Source: Membranipora membranacea (Eukaryota > Bryozoa > Gymnolaemata > Cheilostomatida > Membraniporidae). From it: a DNA stretch of 64,000 nt. Positions 1 to 13,634 of this stretch are shown here, piece by piece. The notes beneath the pieces were generated by a model. It had not been told where the DNA came from. It worked only from the letters and a program-made list of their open reading frames with translations, and did not search any database. Positions within the stretch are counted from its first letter, which is position 1. Every line of letters starts with the position of its first letter. The stretch lies in contig OU612065.1 of assembly GCA_914767715.1 (NCBI GenBank), forward strand, positions 24,304,001 to 24,368,000, read 5' to 3'. A program made the translations under genes and the position numbers.

Positions 1-696
1 TCATGGAATCAGTTAAATTTGAGCTATAATTTCCTAGTTGGTGTGTGTTTTAACACCAAAATAAATAATGCACTGACAACCTCAAACAAAGGGTTTTGAT
101 ATGGTATGTGTCTGATCCATACACCTGCTATACTGAATATATTAAGTCTATGGTTTTATCACTTGAGGTAGCGTATCAATGGCCCATTTTTTCAAAAAAA
201 GATATAATTCTATTGCCATCCACATAGACATGTTTTGTCCAAGGCCATCCATTTCAATGCATAATAGTGAGCGTTGTTTTGCTTATACCTAAAGAGTCCA
301 CAAATGTGCTTTTTACCTCATAACACACATTGCAATCGAAGGCAATCCCGAATGTCCCGTTGTTTCTTTGCCGCTCTCAGAACTCAAGTTAACTTTGTTT
401 ATGTCTGTGATGAATTTTTTTCCTTTATAGGTTGATCATCACCATTATTGAGCAACCAACCTTCTTCTGTCTCTACAAAATAAACCAACTATCTGACGCA
501 ATCGGCTCCTGCATGATTTGTAGAAGCTGTGGTCAAAATAATTTCTACAAAATGTGCTTAAAAATTGCCATTAGGGTAATAAATAGCCATTTTGACTGGG
601 AAATATCCTCTCATCTGTCAATTCTGTGATTAATAGCTTTGATATATCGATAAAAAATAAAAAAACAGCTGATACACTGGTATATGTGAGCCGGGT

Positions 697-820
697 GTGC
701 ATAAATCAAGTTTGATCCAAATTGCCTGCAGTCGGCTCATTCCCATTCTACTGGTGGACCCTCGGCGGCTCAAAATCTAAATGCAGGCAAAATGGATCAT
801 GCTTGATCTAGGTGAGCATG
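697..820. repeat. Fold-back element family A, copy 1
   Basis: Imperfect terminal inverted repeats flank a short non-coding core. The left arm reads ATCAAGTTTGATCCAAATTG then CCTGCA; the right arm is its near reverse complement. Four more copies with the same arm core (TTTGCCTGCA next to a GGTCCA/GATCCA box) occur at about 22490, 26571, 35521 and 43985. There is no coding capacity, which fits a MITE-like non-autonomous element. The outer boundaries are approximate. Confidence 0.7.
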
Positions 821-1106
821 ATAGAAATTAGAGCAACAAGTAGGCTTACCAGTATATACATATCAATTTTGTTCCTGTTTCCACATTTTTATTATTCAAA
901 TATTATCATGATCCAGACTCAATTTTTTGCAATTCCATTACCATTACCGAAATAGAAATTGTGTTTGGCAAATGAAAAATTCACTGGGTATTATGGTATT
1001 ATGGGTATCAGTTAATTGATTTCTAATCCATCACTGGTCAATATTCTCTTCTTAGAACTGAACACTTTTGGCATAGGCTGCTAAACTGAATAAATCCATC
1101 CACAGT

Positions 1107-1152
1107 TGGGGGTCCGTCGGGTGGGGGCAAGAGTCTGGGGGGGCTCAGACTA
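1107..1152 (+). repeat. G-rich hairpin element family C, copy 1
   Basis: A G-rich lead (GGGGTCCGTCGGGTGGGGGC) is followed by AAGAGTCTG, a G run and CTCAGACTAC, so AGTCTG pairs with CAGACT. The same layout recurs at 9011-9061 (minus), 9559-9603 and 21721-21772 with base changes in the stem. Confidence 0.6.
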
Positions 1153-2161
1153 CAGCTGGATAATTTTTTTATAGACAGCAAGCTCTGTTTGTAGCCTAAG
1201 CATCATCAAATGCCAAACAGTATAATTCTACTGCACTGGTGTTCTCTCCTGACAGGCAGTATCTCAGTCTAACTATTGACTTATTCTCAGACTTATAGTC
1301 ATATCTCCTTGATACCAGTGTCTGGCCATGATGTACACTTACGAAATTTCAGCATTGATGAGAGCAGGGAGATTGTGAAAAACTCCCTGATGAGAGAGAC
1401 GTAGGGCTCAATGGAATAGCATTTTTTCTCTTCGCTAAGAGAAATGATAATGATGTGTTTTCTGAAATACTGTTTCACCAATACTCTCGGCATTTGCTGA
1501 AACTGAACTGAGTGTAAGACACTCATCATATTCATCCATCGCAAGAGCATTACAACTAAATAAACACAAATCAGTTTTTGATGCCATTTTATCTACAATG
1601 GCGCCAAAACCTTGAGGTCAATACTGTGGTAATGATAAACTGCAGCTGGCTTAGAAGTTGGTTGATAGGTGATGGTTGGTAAAGAAATATCATACCATAA
1701 CGCCATACAGACTTTTGATCGTATTTGTACTAAAATGTCAGCTCTGTAATAAATGAGGCTTTGGCGGCAACTTGCAATGAAAGAAAAACATCATCTTACT
1801 CTCACAAGTTTAGGAGATTGATATATATTATGGTGAGATTCCAAGTATGTAATAACTGTGATTTATTTTGACATTGGAGAGTTCTGTTTTGATTGACTTA
1901 TTTGCAAAAAGTTGCAGCCTGTACTGATTTTGGGCATTTGATGTATGAAGCCAGGGTCACCATTCCTCCCGATGTCACAAACTTTATTTTTTTAATAAAA
2001 ACCCATTTAAAATAAATTAATTTGTAACCATAGGAACCTTGAAAACTAAATGTAGCAGAAATTCAAGACCCTCTGAAGATGATGATATATCGTTTAAGAA
2101 ATTCACAAATGTGTGAGTAACCAGTAAACATGTTGAGGTTAACCTCTATGCTCCAGGTGCC

Positions 2162-2184
2162 GGGGGGGGGGGGGGGGGGGGGGG
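2162..2184. repeat. Poly-G tract (23 G)
   Basis: Uninterrupted run of 23 G. Length may be affected by sequencing error. Confidence 0.9.
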
Positions 2185-2342
2185 TGTTTGATGGTGAAAG
2201 CTATAGACTATTTATTATCCATAGTCTATGGTGAAACGTCAAATGTGAGCTGATAGTGCAGCACCCTATCATGCTATGGTAACCTTAGCATTCTGCGGGC
2301 TCATTGTCACTGGATTTTATATCTGCTCATGTCTGCTCAACT

Positions 2343-2440
2343 CATAGGGCCACATGATCTAGCCTAAGTCTCCGGTGGGCGGAGGAGAGTCACCGACCGC
2401 CACCCCAACCACCGGAGGCTAGATCAAGATGACCTCAACC
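2343..2440. repeat. Short fold-back element
   Basis: GATCTAGCCTAAGTCTCCGG at the left and CCGGAGGCTAGATC at the right are inverted copies; the left arm carries six extra bases (AAGTCT). The core is GC-rich. A MITE-like remnant, single copy here. Confidence 0.5.
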
Positions 2441-3107
2441 TGATGGCTCAACTCATACATCACGTCTACTAGCTGATTTTTCACGCCACTCTGGCGGATA
2501 ATTGACACATACGTTCAAGCTATATTCCACTCACAATAATGGGTGGATCAATTATTATCAAATCTTTTATAAGATTTTCACCACAAGGTTTCTCAGGAAC
2601 TCCCATAAGCGGTCACTTGGAGACAATGATGCAGTTCGCTGAAGAATCAAGTTTTGTGGTTGAAGATGTTCATCTTTATCCCTCTCTGAAAAAAGAGTAG
2701 CCCATTGTGTGTATTATACTTCTACAGCCCACACTTGTCCGATGAACTCCAAGGGAGTTCATTGCTTGGTCCCAGCCTACAGCAGGGAGGGTGGGATGCT
2801 TACTGCGTCACCAAAATCTAGATAGAATGATTCTCCTTGGAGTTGTCTACTTCGGCTACTACTTCGATGTTTCCTTTCTCAATACTAGACAATGATCTAC
2901 TTTTCTTGCTTGTAGAATCATTGAATGGAATTATTGTTTTTCCATGTCTTAGCAAATAACCACATGGGGGGGGGGGGGTGGAGGGCAGTGACATCACAAA
3001 ACAAAACCTTAATGGGAACAAAAGGTCATTTGAAGTTCAGACCAGCTTACTTAGCAGCTGTTTGTGTATAAACTTTGAATCTGGAAACTGAAAAATTCAA
3101 GTAATAG

Positions 3108-3131
3108 AATCACATTGATTTCAATGTGATT
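3108..3131. repeat. Perfect small hairpin
   Basis: Two 11-base arms (AATCACATTGA and its reverse complement) are separated by two bases. No gene is adjacent, so a terminator role is not implied. Confidence 0.6.
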
Positions 3132-4655
3132 GACGTTATTTAGACAAAAGCTGTGATGCGTCAAAGCGGGCTCCAACCTTGAATTAACCTGGGTTTGATT
3201 GACAGCTATGACTGTGATAAAAATTGAGAAATGTAAATCATTATAAGTGTGCCACGCTGCCGCTGACGCAGGAGAAATTTAAAAAAATGTAAATCACATT
3301 AAGTGTGCCAAGCCACATAATCACTTGTCTGGATTTTTGTTTACTGAATAGCAGGATGCTCTCGCAGAGTGATTGACACCAATCGATCTATTGAAATCTG
3401 CACCCCCTCCCCCCCCCCCCGTACCCCCAGCCTTATCTCAAAGGCCCAAACAAAAAAGGGCCCTTTGAAACAAGGATGACAACCCCCTCCTCCCCACCAA
3501 CACATAGGAAATAAGACTATCATCAAAGCTGTATCAGGAAGCAAAGAATTGATTGAAAATACCACAATTACAGTATTTCAGTACCCTCTAGCGATAACAA
3601 CCTTGTAGTGCTGTTAGACGTAGTATTTAACTCCACGGGTGTTCGATCTGTCAGGTATTGTCACACAACTTAGTTTGAAGTTTATGTAACTGGAAGAAAT
3701 TTTATCACGAGTAAACAACCGCGCCCAAACCTATCTTGAAGAAAGTATGTCAGGGATGACGTATGTTTGGCCCGAAAAGTGAAGGGAGGTATTTACATTC
3801 TGACATACCACGCCATAACTCTTGCACGGCAAAGGAGAGATCTCGATTATTATCTCCTTTTTCTACCTCATACAGCTGTGACATTCCTAATCTGATCTCA
3901 GACCGAATGCTTACTGCAATAAATTTTATTAATGACGAAGACCATATTATTTTTAACAAACATTTTGTTCCAGGTAGGAAAACATTTTTATCTGCGAAGT
4001 GCAGCACAACTCGTTTTTGAACAGTTTCATACCTTTTAGCACCAGACTCCTAAATGATAACGCCTTCTATCATAAATAGGAGGATGTGATTTAACTACAG
4101 ATATTATCAACTCCTCCATTTTTGATAGCCTGTCACGATTTGATAGATGACGTGTTTAACCGCGTAATTATTTAAGCAAGCAAGCAACAACCAATCAGCA
4201 TAGAGGATCGTCTAGATCACTCGGGCAAAAGACCAACAAGTTCGATGTCCACTTTACACGAGTAATCACTCGTGCAGATCCACCGATTAACCACTCGTGA
4301 CCCCAAATCGATGTAAAAATCGTTACGTGGAGCTACAGCTTTACAGTCACTATAATTTTGCTTCATCATTGATGACAAACAATAAAACAATCTCTCCTCT
4401 CAATCGAACAATGGCATCTCAATTCAAAATTTTTGTTATGGCTTGCAAGGGATTGTCAACTACTAGATTTATTAAAATAGATGGTCAATTAATGGAGACT
4501 ATAAATAAACATGGCCATCCTAACCCTGAAGATGTTATGTGACCTTGTATTATTTGCAGGCTGGTTTTGGTAGGCATTTATATGCATACACATTTATTTG
4601 ATCTATGTTATTATCTTCTCATGTAATTAACCGGACTCAAAATTCTAAGATGTTT

Positions 4656-4686
4656 CACCAGAGACTATAGACTATAGCCTCTGGTT
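4656..4686. repeat. Fold-back family D, copy 1
   Basis: Near-perfect palindrome built on CCAGAGACTATAG and CTATAGCCTCTGG around a single central A. The same CAGAGACTATAG arm recurs at 16889 and 62165. Confidence 0.6.
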
Positions 4687-7600
4687 TCACTAAACAGAGC
4701 TAGTCTTGTCACGCTGCCAATTTTTTGTTTTTGTGGCCTCACGACAAGGCTAAAGCTGACCCATAATAATGCTGCAGCGGAGTATTGTTGATCATTAGTG
4801 AACTCTAAAGCTTGGTTACAAATATAGCTTCCAACCAGACTAAATCTTAACGCTCTACTAATTTAACTCAAAGGAATCAAAATTCAATCAACATTCACTA
4901 CAGCATAAAAAACATGCCATGAGTTCCAGCGTCTATGTGTGCATTGAGCTGTTCATTTTATGAAAAACAAGCCTTTAGTGATGGAATTTGAGTTTTGATC
5001 CCTTCAAGGGCAGCAATTTTAATATTACAATACATATGTACCCAAACATTCTAATGGCATGCGAGACTATGGAAATGTGTAGTCGTTGGTATAATAAGTA
5101 CTCAATTAATGATGACGTACATATATTACAATCATTGAGTAGGTAAGTGTGACTTACATTCAACAGTAGTATAATTCATAACTGTTTATATTTCAGTGAA
5201 CTGGCTACCATGTACGTTATATTATACAGATGCCAAAATAAGTAGGGGGATTATTTCACTTGGCATTATCTTAATTACATGGCTTATTTTGCTCAAGCAT
5301 GGTATTCTGCAGAACTTTTACTGATGGATGGATTAATTGAACATGAATAGCACAGTTATCGACCTGAATAACCGGCCAAGATCTTACAATTAATTCTTGA
5401 ACACACAATTATAACATACTGTTTTATCAAGTGTCAACAACCTAACATGAATATCCGCAGCATGTTAGGTGGCATGTTGTTGAAAGCCTTACTTTCCTAT
5501 TCAGAAAATTTGTGAGCAGCCCGATGAAAAGGTATTTATTTGTTCAGCAAAATGCTGCCTCTCAAATACTTTAAATAGTAGGGAATCAAGGCATGGTCTG
5601 ATGTTGTTTTTCGGTTAGTAAAACAATGAAACTATGGTCAATGTTCAATGGTAAATGGTTTATGAAATTTATTCAATCTTCGCTTGCACTAATCGGGGAG
5701 AATTCTCCATATACCAATGCAGTGAACCATTTTAATTCCTAGCTCACCCAAATATTTTAGGTACATGCAAACTAATAGTTTTATAATATCTTGCAGCAAA
5801 GCTGTTGCTTGCCGGTGTACTATGAAGATAGACGGGAGTGTCTATTGCAATCATAGCTTACAGAAAACTCAGCAAAAGTTGTTAGCAATGAATATTTAGT
5901 ATCTTTGATATTAGTAATCTGATTGATCGTTCAGTTATCCAACATCCATGAGAGAATGGGTGTACCGTTGGCCCAACAAAGCAGCTCATGGACAGGTTCT
6001 TTCGTAGGAAAAATATCAGGACTTTGTTTTCAGTTGGAAAGTTTCCAAATTTTGTTATGCGTCTGACTGTCATGCGTTATTGCTACGCATATTTTATAAG
6101 ATTTACCAAAGCTTTGCCCTCCTCAAGCGATGAACTCTCTCACTCTTGGGTCCAGTCTAAGCTTCTTTGATTTTGACAAACTACAATTTCAAAGGCTGAT
6201 TTTCCAATCTTATAAGCAGCATTCTAGGAAAGTGATGTTATGTAACGAAGAAAGATAGCCTCCCCAATGAGCGGGCAGTAATCTGGGTCGGAGCAAACAG
6301 TCCCAGTGCAAATATGACCGGGAGTTCTAAAATTTAAATTATATAACCACTGGCTTGAGCTAATACGTAGGCATGATTAAATATAAAATTATTATTTGAC
6401 ACATAGACTTCGCAAGCTATTTCACATAATTGTGCAAAAATTAATGCATTTTCCATTTGACACAAAGAGCTTTATATAATACCAATATTTATAAAACCTT
6501 CAAAGAGAGCTTACACCTCAAGGTTATTTGCCCATTTCAAAGGACACCCTGTTGATATCCACTTATGCTGAATAACCTGTTTTCTGTTGGCACTGCACCA
6601 AAAACCATGGCCATATATATTGTATTATATATTGCATGGCCAAAACCTATAGGACATGACAAGCAATCTTCAAATTGTCAAAGTTTATTTACAATTATAT
6701 TAGAAGGATTACAAATAATATGTTGTATAACGGTATGTGTCAAGAAGTAATGCTATTCTGACAACCTGTTCAACCCTCTGAGTTATGGCAGGTGAAATCA
6801 ACATCAAACTGAAAGAAAAATATTCATGTAACTTGTAAGGGTTTGAGTTTGAGCATGTGGAGCCTATTGGGCAATTCCCTATCCTAACTTCAATATAATT
6901 ATTGAGTGTTATGAAGCCTGATATGTCTCTCTCCAAATTTGTCCACAAAACTCCTGCTAACATCTTACAGCAAATTAGTAGTTTGTCGTATACTTATTAC
7001 GTATTGTTGAGATCAAAATCTGAGATTAAAAGCCTTGATGTTACGATTTAAATTCCTAAAATACCTGCACAGACTTAACTCATCTGAGCAATCCATTTTT
7101 TGGCATTTTGTACTACGGTCTGCAAAATCTAGTTTTCTTACTCTCTCATAAGCTTAAATTGCGATATGACCTTTTTTACTTTTTCAATCCTATTCTGAAT
7201 CGCTGACCATCTCAAATATTTTTTTAGGATCCCCTCACCTCTTTTTACCAACAGAATAAAATTTCAGTGCATCAGTACAGATCACTAGCAAAGTTACGAT
7301 AACCATTAATCGACACAAACAAAAAATGTCAAAAATTGAAAGTCATAAAAAATGCAGGTGATTATGATAGACTTTGTCATTAACCACCACAAATCCACAA
7401 GCCATGTACCAAGTTACCTGGAAACCTGTGGTATGTGAATGTAGAACGCCCACTCTGATACTGAGCAAAACTGTGTTAGAGTGCAAAACAAAATAGTGGT
7501 TTTTTTGTTGTTTTGATAATATTTCAAAACTCCTTGGTCTGCTCAATGTTTTGATAGAGTAAAAACTACTTAAAACTCAGCTATCGATTTTTTAACATTT

Positions 7601-8137
7601 TTAGTTTAAGAAAGCCAATGATTTTCTCGAAGATAAGGATTTATTAATATGTATTGAAATAAGGGTGGTGAGTATCAATGGGTGGATCAAGGGCGTAACA
7701 GGAAAATGCATAACTTAGTTGACAGCCCAGAAGTAAATATGTCACCATCTCAAGATTCGAGGACTGATGGGTGTTAGAAACAATGTCAAAGGGTGTTAGG
7801 AACATTGGTTACTCATATTTAGAACTCCTAGCAGTAAAATTATAATCTCGTCATACGGAACACCCCAATATTTACATGGGAGACGATTATAATCAAATCA
7901 AACAGCCTATCTAATAGAATTACACACCTGGAAATATGTCAGTTAGAGCGATCTGCCTGGTTTCAACTTTGCATTTGAATAAGGCTTTGAATTTGCTATT
8001 TTTTTAAATGGATACATTGGGTGCAGCCAGTGCCCCCACAAAGAGAGCACTGGAGTAAATTGAACATGAAGTGAATTCATCTTAGTCACAATTTGCAGCC
8101 ACACTTTCTAGAACAGAAACGGAATTTGACTCAGTAG

Positions 8138-8185
8138 GATATCACAGAGTAATTATACGATATATCCTTTCTCTGTGAGGATATC
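8138..8185. repeat. Inverted repeat family E, copy 1
   Basis: GATATCACAGAGTAA at the left faces TCTCTGTGAGGATATC at the right, an imperfect inverted repeat. A perfect version of the CACAGAGTA arm occurs at 50441-50474, and a single arm at about 24255. Confidence 0.45.
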
Positions 8186-9010
8186 TTACAAATCTAGAAA
8201 AGAATCTGCGTGCCATCTTGAATGATAGTACGTTGACGGGCTGGTGAACAAGGCAGACGCAACTTTTAAAACCTTGAACATGAAGCAAATGTTCAGCTAA
8301 TATGGCATATTTATATCTCAAATACTGCCGATACTTGCTGTAAGAAACTTTCATCCGAAGCTGATAAAATTATGCGGTTACATCTTCTTGGTCTGTAGTA
8401 TAGACAATTATTGTCTGCAGGCCTGTAGCCTCAAGCGTGATAGACCAGTACCGGTTCAAATCGTTTACCTGTTTAGTGATAACAAGTTACGTAAATTTGA
8501 TGGGTGTCAAATTTTGAGAAGTCTGTCTGCTACATGAGTACTATGGGGATATTTGTTCATAATCCAGATCAGTGTAATTATGGCTAGTGAGACACTGGTT
8601 TTCAAATTGGTCTGTATTCCCAATGACAAGTATTTATAATCTTTGGTATTCCCTTTCTCCCTTCTCGCACCTGGTAATCAAACTATAGGCTACGAGGAAG
8701 TGGTGGTGTTTTTGGCAGACCAGCAAGTTGTTACAACTTGTTTACTGTTTACCTTGGTGGCAGATGAAAGGGTAGTATAATGTTGCAACCACATTTGGCT
8801 ATTACGATGCATACCACACAATCCTTATGGTCTGTTAAATTCACCATGAGACGTAAAGTTTTATTACAATTTGCTTCCAAGTGCAAATAAGCCAAAAACA
8901 GATAGAATAAAATTATGGTAACCATCCCCACAAACTGTTACTTTGGCCACCTATAAAAACTAAACTGCTTCCAAAAAAATAAACCTTGAGACTTTCATAC
9001 ACCACGAAAG

Positions 9011-9061
9011 GTAGTCTGAGCCCCAAGACTTTTGCGCCCCCCCCCCTCCGACGTCCCCCCC
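9011..9061 (-). repeat. G-rich hairpin element family C, copy 2
   Basis: On the minus strand it reads G-run, ACGTCGG, G-run, GCAAAAGTCTTGGGGCTCAG, then ACTAC. The order matches copy 1; the stem is AGTCT/AGACT. Confidence 0.55.
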
Positions 9062-9558
9062 GACGAGGGAAAGGAAAGGAAGCATAAAAATAATTCTCAT
9101 TCTTAGCTTCTGTAGGCGTAATATAACATCTGTTGGTTTATTGTGAGGAACTGGACGGGATCAGTGGGCTTGGTCTATTGGTCATACTTGTGTAGTGAAA
9201 GTTACAACTGTGTGGAAATGTGATATGCAATCAATTAAAATTTAGCACAAATCAGAATTTTGATAACAAAAGGCAGATGTCTCTAGATTCTATTATGAAT
9301 TAATACATCAATGAGCAATGTAAAACTGTTGGATTTTTAAAGCTTCTAATTTGAGGAATCAAGGCTTTTTAAAAAGGAAATGAGGAAATAAGATTTGTAG
9401 GGGTGGTGTAAGCATGTATCTCGTTTTAAATGACTTCCTTGAATTCTACTCAGAATAACTCATATAATAGAAGTTCTGGCAATGAGGAAATAGTGTGGGC
9501 CTATCTCGAGTGAACTTTGCATCACCAAATAAAAATTCACCCATAGAGCTTCTCTGGC

Positions 9559-9603
9559 CGGGTACGGTATGGCGGGGCAAGAGCCTGAGGGGGCTCAGGC
9601 TAC
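9559..9603 (+). repeat. G-rich hairpin element family C, copy 3 (perfect stem)
   Basis: Perfect 8-bp stem AGCCTGAG/CTCAGGCT around GGGG at 9582-9601, preceded by GGCGGGGCAAG. Relative to copy 1, the third stem base changes T to C and its partner changes A to G, so pairing is kept. Confidence 0.6.
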
Positions 9604-9639
9604 CATAGAGCTAGAGTATAATTCAGCTAGTTTGGGAGT

Positions 9640-9790
9640 TATTTGATGTTAGCTAGCACCAATTTTCACTAATTGAGGTTGGAGTCAATAAAAGTTAAAG
9701 TGGTGGAGTAAATGTTAGCTAGTCTAGCCACAAGCTCACTTAAGTGCAAAATGGAGAATCTTTCCTCCTGCAAATGCATCATCCCTCTAG
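9640..9790 (+). repeat. Dispersed repeat F, copy 1
   Basis: Shares GTTAGCTAGCACCAATTT, a GAGTC-A-A block, a second GTTAGCTAG/GTCAGCTAG, and an AAAATGG-GA-CTTTCCTC tail in the same order with 63060-63245, in a LIM gene intron. The two copies are diverged and non-coding. Confidence 0.5.
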
Positions 9791-10923
9791 GGTATATGTA
9801 GTCGGTGATTGTTAAAAATTGTTCAAAGACAAAGACATCATGTCACGTAACATCCTGACAGACCTATATTTCATCAACAGCACAAATGAAAAACGAAGTA
9901 AGAGGATGTATAGGCGATATTGCAGAGAGTTTTCATCAGCGACCGTGGTTGTTTCTGTCACTGTGAGCAGTAAAAATAAGCCTAGTTAATTCGGTAGGAA
10001 TAAGAAATGAAAGTTATGACAAATGTAAGAAAAGGGGGTGTCAAGATGTTTCAATACAAGGATGTACATATATATAGCTCTATTAATACTACCGTCGGCG
10101 TCAGGTTATTTTTGACGTGCCATTTCTTGAATATCTTTTCTTTAGTTCTTTAATTCAGTCAATTTAATTAGTCATTTATTCTCATGTCAGCGACGTCTTT
10201 TCTGAGTAATAACAAAATAATACAATAGGAGAAAGAACAAGGATATACTGGTTGACATCATCGGAGTCAATATGAATGATTTTTTTTTAAATACATACCT
10301 TCTTTAGTGAGCTTAGATAGTGTGGAAGACTATTGAAAACAAACTAGTGCAATATTAGTGGGAGGTTTGATTATATGGATATTATCTTCGGAAAAATATG
10401 CAAATAAATATAAAATTGGTCATATAGATATAGTTAGGTGTCATTTGGTTTAATATCTCTGAAGTAGTTAGCAAGCTCAGGCAGTGGAAGAAGTCTCAAC
10501 AATCTAACAAGATCATGAGTGGATACAAGGTATTTTGGAACAAAGTGGAAATTCACAATTAGACTAAACCCTCATTTTTTGCAACAGATCTACTTGGTTT
10601 GTAAAGTAACTTGGAGTTGCAGTGTCCATAGTAGATATGTATGCCGTAATAACTGAATTGACAGAACAGAAAATGATGTTAGAGCGTCAATCCAGCCTTT
10701 TTGCAGACAATCGACACTGTTGTAGCAAGGCAAGATTGGATCAATTCATGACAAAGTGTTATTTATGGCATATCCTCAAAGTTTAAGAATAGTTCCAGAT
10801 ATGTAACTGACATGATGACAGATATAATATATGTAGCGATGTGGAGTTTGATTTGTTTTAGTGGCCGGATATCATGTGATATTGTGTGTCACATCCACTT
10901 ATCAAGCTGCTGATATGAAATTA

Positions 10924-10961
10924 ATTGGTTTTTTGAGTAGATTAGAAATCAAAAAACCAAT
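10924..10961. repeat. Perfect 13-bp inverted repeat
   Basis: ATTGGTTTTTTGA and its exact reverse complement are separated by 12 bases. Confidence 0.55.
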
Positions 10962-12858
10962 CAACTCACTAAGATTGCCACTGGTTGAACTCATGGAAAT
11001 ATGTTGCTTCATTTGAACAGTGGGTTTCACTGGTATCACTCTGATCAAAATGTGATATCGTAGTTTATGCAGCCAAGGGTGCATTGTAGTACCATTTCAC
11101 CCATATATTTTTTCCTCTGTAACACCCACAAAACGCAGGGTAATGTTATCAACAGACCTTAGATTGAGTCAAATATCATCAATTGCCTATCTGGGGGATC
11201 TGTAGGTTATGCTACGCCCCTGGACAAAACCATAAATGGCTGTAAAAATTATGGTTTTCTCGTTTGATGGATATAAATTGTTGCCAAGCAACCAATCTGT
11301 TCTAAGGATCCTTATGTCAATATGACGACAAATAAGTTTGTTCTGATCCTGTCAAATTAGGAAATAATTCTAGAATACAGGCCGTGTACATATGATAGAG
11401 CAAGATCTATTAAAAGGATATTAGTAAACACATAATGCTATCAGGTCAACATCTGTCTGCACAGATCATGGGAAATCATGTGATAGGAAATGATGTTCTC
11501 AAACCAACAACATTATTATTAGCTATTGGTACAGTTGGCAGAATAGGGCGCCAAATAGAAACTTCTTGGTTCAACCTTCTCAAACAAGCTACACTCCTTC
11601 ACATCAATGCCTTTTCAAAATGAGTAGAGTGTTTATATACAAACTAGGAGGGTGCTGTCAAATTTTAATGGAATAAAATAAACTGTGATATTGACCCTAT
11701 CAGAAACCTGTTTGACCTGTTTTCAACAATTTATCACAGCTATTTCAGTAAATACCATTTGCTATCATAGACTCAAGATACATCCCTGCTCTATGTCTCT
11801 ATCCATGTGTTTGTGTAGCAGAGAGTGTTAGATGCCATGTGAAGTGAGATTGTATACCTTACATTGGAATCCCAATTCAGACTGCTTACATAGACTGGTT
11901 AGCCAATAAATTATTTCTGAAGACGCAGAATCAATGGAAACCCTACAATATACCTGAAGATCACCATTGCACGTTCAAGCCTGGCTGATAAAACAACTCA
12001 CTCAACTGCTACCATTCAATCATCGACTCTGTACTCCACAGAGAGGAAGGACATTTGTCATACATTGGGCGGCCCACACATTTGGAAATATAAATTTAGT
12101 CTCGGAAAATAGTTGCGACCTAATAAAAATAAGCTATATCTTGAGGTCTAGAGTACATTTTATTTAACATGGCTATTACATGAATTTATATGTAGAGCGG
12201 CATTGGAAATAACATGACATACACCCACAACACCACACATAAATCTGTATCGTTGTCATTTTTAAGGATGATAGTTAATAAAAAACTTGAGCTTTTTTTA
12301 AGTCTAATCATGAAGCGTGTTCTACAGGATAGGATACCTACTAATGTGACTATATTGATGTCCTCCATTTTGTTATTCAAAAATAGAAAAAAATGTTTTT
12401 AGAGTAGAGTTGAGTCGAAAGCTGACTTCTAAAGCTGATTTGGTCAAACAAATGTACAACAATCCCTTTCTAGTTTGACAAACAGCCGCCTTGCCTTACC
12501 TATCATACAGCTTATAAAATAAAAAGTTTCAATCTAAGAGATAAGTTTGAGGATAAAACCCCATCGTTATATCCTTGTGTCGCATCTTTATCTGATGGAT
12601 ATGAAACAATATCTTTGTAATAAAATATAACCAGATGTTTATAATGTATACAATGCTCTCAGTTAGTGGAAAGTGAAACAGGAATCTTGGAATCTGGCAG
12701 TTATGTTTTTTTAGGACGTGACAAATTTGGTTCTGCATCAGCCATAGCTATACATGGTCATCGCCAAAAATGGCTCGTGGCTGTGTCTGTCCAGACTTGA
12801 ACCATTAAATTGTGGGTATCGGTGTCTTGTTGCGAAAAAAGGGCAAACTGAAACCAAG

Positions 12859-12988
12859 CTTTTCTTTGCTATGCTTTTTGACACTTAACTGATAGAATTC
12901 TTTAATGTAATAGTGTCAGTCAAAAAGAACTTTTCTTTGGTATGTTTTTGACACACAACTGATAAAATTCTTTGAAATGATCACAGCA
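12859..12988 (+). repeat. Diverged tandem duplication, 71-bp offset
   Basis: CTTTTCTTTG-TATG-TTTTTGACAC-AACTGATA-AATTCTTT occurs twice in direct orientation with a few substitutions. Each copy is followed by CAGTCAAAAA. Non-coding. Confidence 0.6.
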
Positions 12989-13595
12989 GTCAAAAATACT
13001 GGGGTCAGTGACCGTAAACTTTCAAACTCTGCCGAAACGACTCTTCTCGTGATCAAAAAACTGTATCTGAGTCATCAGAGATAGCCATAGACTAAATAAT
13101 ATCTATGGAGATAGCTGATATATAATCGTGCTGCAATGATAAACAGCACTCAGTCTTTGAGTACTATTCCTCTGTCATGGAGGAAGTTGAGTTATTGAAA
13201 GCACAGGGATGGTGCAGCATTACACATTGACAGGCTATTATGATGGGACATAATTACGGTCATATTGTGCCATGACTTTCTAATAACAAGGCGAATATCT
13301 TGGTTGTGTCAGAGGGATAAGAAATATTTAAAATATTCTAAATAACAGCCTATAACGGTTTCGTTCACTACAGCTATCACGGGATTTAGCACACCTTTTA
13401 TCAGGCCAACTTGCTCCTGTAATTACATAATTATTAATCCAGTTATAACGTCATTGTATTTATAAAGTGCTGGTTTCTAAGGAAGTTGAACTGCTTGAGT
13501 CTCCACTTGTCAGAGCTGGAAGACTACCATTGCACCTGCACATTCAAAGGCATGGGTTGATGACATAGTAATACCCAATCGATTCGATAGGGGGT

Positions 13596-13634
13596 GGATT
13601 TAATCAAGGAGTCTCTAACTCCTTGATTTAATCC
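13596..13634. repeat. Perfect 17-bp hairpin
   Basis: GGATTTAATCAAGGAGT and its exact reverse complement are separated by CTCTA. A clean young fold-back with no second copy in the window. Confidence 0.7.

Noticed and set aside
3763-4020. 85-codon frames open on both strands
   Set aside because: No similarity recognised on either strand and no splice chain; treated as chance.
4297-4542. 81-codon open frame ending HGHPNPEDVM
   Set aside because: It looks superficially protein-like but has no recognisable family, no upstream exons and no promoter evidence.
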